The notes beneath the pieces are model-generated. The model saw only the letters and a list, made by a program, of their open reading frames with translations. It searched no databases and was not told the origin of the DNA. The position numbers were made by a program, and so were the translations under genes. Positions 61,563 through 64,000 of a DNA stretch of 64,000 nucleotides are shown piece by piece. The DNA comes from Saprospiraceae bacterium (GTDB lineage: Bacteria > Bacteroidota > Bacteroidia > Chitinophagales > Saprospiraceae): contig JAHBTW010000002.1 in NCBI GenBank assembly GCA_019638385.1, positions 372,001 to 436,000 on the forward strand. Direction: 5' to 3'. Positions within the stretch are counted from its first letter, which is position 1; each line of letters starts with the position of its first letter.

Positions 61563-64000
61563 ATGATGAAGAACGCTTTACTAAAATCTCAATGGCTTTT
61601 CATTTTGCTGCTCGGCCTTGCATGGGGGCGAATGGAGGCGCAGAATGGGAATAATCATTCATTAACCGTTCTTACACCGAATCCAAATGTCTTCACCAAT
61701 GTGCTGGTAAACGCTAGTTTCACAATGAATAATGGTTGTTATTCCTATGAGTTCAGTAATACCAGTGGCATTCCACTCCCTTTTCCACCTGTTTCACTTT
61801 CAAATAATAACATAATCGACATCCCTGTATTCACTTATTTCAACCCTCCTCCTCCTCCTGGTAATTGTCCTTTCAATAATATTGTATTTGCAGATGAGAA
61901 CATCAACGTAGGTCCCCTTTGCTCTGGAAACTACACAGTAAGATTAGTAGAATACCCAGGTGGCTTTGGGGGGAATCCAATAGTGGTTGCTACAACTTCA
62001 TTTACGGTCACTGGAACAGTAACTTGTTCCCCTGGGCCTCCTCTACAGTATCCCTGGCTATCTGCGATAATTAATAATTTAACTGCAAACGAGTGCCAGT
62101 CCTGTCTCGGTGCGGAGATCAGATCAATTGTGTTTAATGGATGTACAATCTTCGTAGTTGAGCCTTTGTGTTTTTCTCCAGGGGGATCGGTTGACTACAG
62201 ACAATTTTATCGCTGCGACGGTCAACAATTGGGAGTAACTCCTGACGTATTTAGCGGAACCGGCACTCTCATCTGGGACTGCAACACCTCCCCGCCCCTG
62301 CCGAATTTAACCCACGGGGCGACAGGCAACCTGACCTTCAATAACGGAACCCTGACGACGACCTTTACCATCATCAATAACGGCACAGCAGATGCAGGCC
62401 CCAGCTTTGTGTGTCCGTATCTTTCGGTAAACCAGGCCAATAACCAGAATATTTCTCTTGGGGGAGGCATTCCGATTCCGGCTATTCCCGCAGGAAGTTC
62501 CTATACGGTGAGCAATCAGAGTTTCAATTTTTGCAGCTCAAGCAGTCCCATTTCCGTGGGGACGTATTATTTCGGCTTTGAAGTGGATTGTACAAATGCT
62601 GTAATGGAATCGAATGAAAGCTATGACGACAATACGGGCTTTTTTCCGGGCAATCCCATCAATCACATGGGTTGCGGCTCGGTGACCATATCACCCCCGA
62701 CACAAACCATCAATGCGCTGGGTGGCTGCGTGACCTATACCTTGACGGCCAATACCTCCTGGACCGTATCGGTTTCGCCTGCCTGGGCTTCAGTGCAACC
62801 GCCCACAAGCGGGGTGGCGGGTACATACCCCATTCAGGTGTGCGCTACCGCCAATACTTCTCAGAGCCAAAGAACAGCCACCATCATCGCTACGGCAGGT
62901 AACGCCTCGGCAAGCGCCACTCTGATACAAAGCGGCGCTACATTGACCGTCAGCCCTGCGAATATCAGCTTGCCGGCCAACTCCGGCAGTACCTCATTCT
63001 CCATCACGTCCACTTGCTCCAACTGGACCATCACCGGCATCCCATCATGGATGACCGTGGACCCCACATCAGGTAGTGGCAATTCGCCAGTGAATATTCA
63101 GTACCAGGCAAATACCTCCCCAACGCCCCGAACGGCAACCCTGACCGTCAGCGGCTGCTCGTTCAACCGGAGTGTGACCATCACCCAAGGGGGTGGTGCT
63201 ACCAATACGCTGACCGTAAGTCCCACGACGCTGAATGTGGGCGCCGGAGCCGGCGAAACGAACTTCTCCATCGTGAGCAACTGCCCCAACTGGACCATCA
63301 CCGGCATCCCCGCATGGATGACGGTAATACCCGCATCCGGCAGCGGTAATGCCCCTGTGACGATTCAGTACCAGGCAAATACCTCCACAATGCCCCGAAC
63401 GGCAACCCTGACCGTCAGCGGCTGCTTTCTGAGCCAAAATGTGACCATCACTCAGGCGGGCGCTCCCGGTTCGATCACATTTACTATAGCTAGCGCCAGC
63501 AATGTGATGAACGGGCAACAAGTGTGTCTGAACGTGACAGCCCAGAATTTCACTAATATTATGGGGATGCAGTTTTCGATGAACTACAACCCGGCGATGT
63601 TGCAGTATGTATCGGTGAGCAATTTCAACCTGCAAGGGTTGACGGCCAACAGCTTCGGGGTTCCCGGCAGCGGCGGCACGAATCCCGGCACGATCACCCT
63701 CTCCTGGACGGACCCCGACCTGGGTGGCGAGACCTTAGCCAACGGCGCAACGGTGTTCCAATTGTGCTTCACGGCACTGACGGGCAGCGGCTCCACGACG
63801 GTAACTTTCGGCAATACGCCCACGGCGATTGAATTCATCAATTCACAAAGCCAAACAGTTGTGTTCAACAGCGTACCGGGCACGGTGAGCTTCAGCGGCG
63901 GCGCTCCAACCTTCACGCTTACGGCCAGCCCTGCCACGCTGAATGTAGGGGCCAATGCCGACAGCACGAACTTCTCCATAACGAGCAACTGCTCCAACTG
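61563..64000 (+). CDS. Large exported surface protein with CARDB-like, BACON and cohesin domains (partial)
   Basis: The frame is open from ATG 61563 (or 61566) to the right edge, at least 812 residues. A signal peptide is clear (KNALLKSQWLFILLLGLAWG, cut near MEAQ). About 225-360 resembles a CARDB-like beta domain (TFTIINNGTADAGPSFVCP). BACON domains follow at about 375-460, 460-545 and 545-635, with TSWTVSVSPAWASVQPPTSG and CSNWTITGIPSWMTVDPTSG-like cores. A cohesin-like domain comes next at about 640-780 (GMQFSMNYNPAMLQYVSVSN), and a fourth BACON domain is cut by the edge. BACON modules often bind carbohydrate or mucin; cohesins bind dockerins. A T9SS sorting domain is expected beyond the window. 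Confidence 0.85.
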   Translation, partial: MMKNALLKSQWLFILLLGLAWGRMEAQNGNNHSLTVLTPNPNVFTNVLVNASFTMNNGCYSYEFSNTSGIPLPFPPVSLSNNNIIDIPVFTYFNPPPPPGNCPFNNIVFADENINVGPLCSGNYTVRLVEYPGGFGGNPIVVATTSFTVTGTVTCSPGPPLQYPWLSAIINNLTANECQSCLGAEIRSIVFNGCTIFVVEPLCFSPGGSVDYRQFYRCDGQQLGVTPDVFSGTGTLIWDCNTSPPLPNLTHGATGNLTFNNGTLTTTFTIINNGTADAGPSFVCPYLSVNQANNQNISLGGGIPIPAIPAGSSYTVSNQSFNFCSSSSPISVGTYYFGFEVDCTNAVMESNESYDDNTGFFPGNPINHMGCGSVTISPPTQTINALGGCVTYTLTANTSWTVSVSPAWASVQPPTSGVAGTYPIQVCATANTSQSQRTATIIATAGNASASATLIQSGATLTVSPANISLPANSGSTSFSITSTCSNWTITGIPSWMTVDPTSGSGNSPVNIQYQANTSPTPRTATLTVSGCSFNRSVTITQGGGATNTLTVSPTTLNVGAGAGETNFSIVSNCPNWTITGIPAWMTVIPASGSGNAPVTIQYQANTSTMPRTATLTVSGCFLSQNVTITQAGAPGSITFTIASASNVMNGQQVCLNVTAQNFTNIMGMQFSMNYNPAMLQYVSVSNFNLQGLTANSFGVPGSGGTNPGTITLSWTDPDLGGETLANGATVFQLCFTALTGSGSTTVTFGNTPTAIEFINSQSQTVVFNSVPGTVSFSGGAPTFTLTASPATLNVGANADSTNFSITSNCSN

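Overview
The window looks like chromosomal DNA from a Bacteroidota member, most likely a Saprospiria/Lewinella-type bacterium. The evidence is several secreted proteins ending in type IX secretion (T9SS) type A sorting domains, SprB-type repeats, a two-component-sized TonB-dependent outer-membrane receptor of the OMP_b-brl_3 kind, start sites without Shine-Dalgarno sequences, and promoter boxes of the TTTG / TAnnTTTG type. No tRNA, rRNA, CRISPR array, insertion sequence or prophage gene was seen. Coding density is high and both window edges cut through very large surface-protein genes.

Layout. 1-3635 (-): giant adhesin with Kazal, PPC and SprB-like domains, open at the left edge. 3972-7091: secreted Asp-box/VPS10 propeller protein. 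7111-7481: a TonB C-terminal remnant abutting a tiny membrane protein. 7771-11453: lipoprotein, ECF sigma factor and a membrane protein that looks like an anti-sigma factor joined to an outer-membrane barrel. 11472-13982 (-): exonuclease III and a SPOR protein. 14162-17532: response regulator, QueG and two universal stress proteins, one carrying a thioredoxin-like domain without its cysteines. 17737-20744: a FixL-like kinase, a REC-Crp/Fnr regulator and an unknown protein in one operon. 20798-22136: broken T9SS propeller gene. 22244-23725: autoinhibited Fic protein with an AbiEi-like N-terminus and three phased repeats in its promoter. 23877-29328: acetyltransferase-like protein, TonB-dependent receptor, CoA-binding protein, dihydrolipoamide acetyltransferase. 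29443-33471 (-): very large T9SS protein. 33730-39830: M28 peptidase, membrane patatin, MetK, geranylgeranyl-reductase-like flavoprotein. 39974-44121: repeat-rich exported protein, small ORF, M23 peptidase, beta-helix protein. 44672-50372: two T9SS proteins. 50409-53613 (-): TrmB and an S9 peptidase. 53785-58539: a CHAT-protease locus. 58554-58791: a large inverted-repeat element. 58821-64000: unknown helical protein, LuxR-type regulator and a BACON/cohesin surface protein open at the right edge.

The best candidate for an undescribed system is 53785-58539. It encodes an exported TPR-CHAT protease with intact His/Cys, convergent with a membrane protein that has a short cytoplasmic N-terminus and a helical periplasmic part. 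Next come an atypical sigma factor and, divergently, a 55-residue protein. This arrangement would fit a sigma/anti-sigma switch controlled by a periplasmic CHAT protease, but that reading is inference. Secondary candidates are the FixL-like oxygen-sensor operon, the Fic/AbiEi fusion with its phased operators, and the sigma factor with a one-polypeptide anti-sigma/outer-membrane-barrel partner. Intergenic regions hold several different families of short imperfect inverted repeats, most of them at gene ends.
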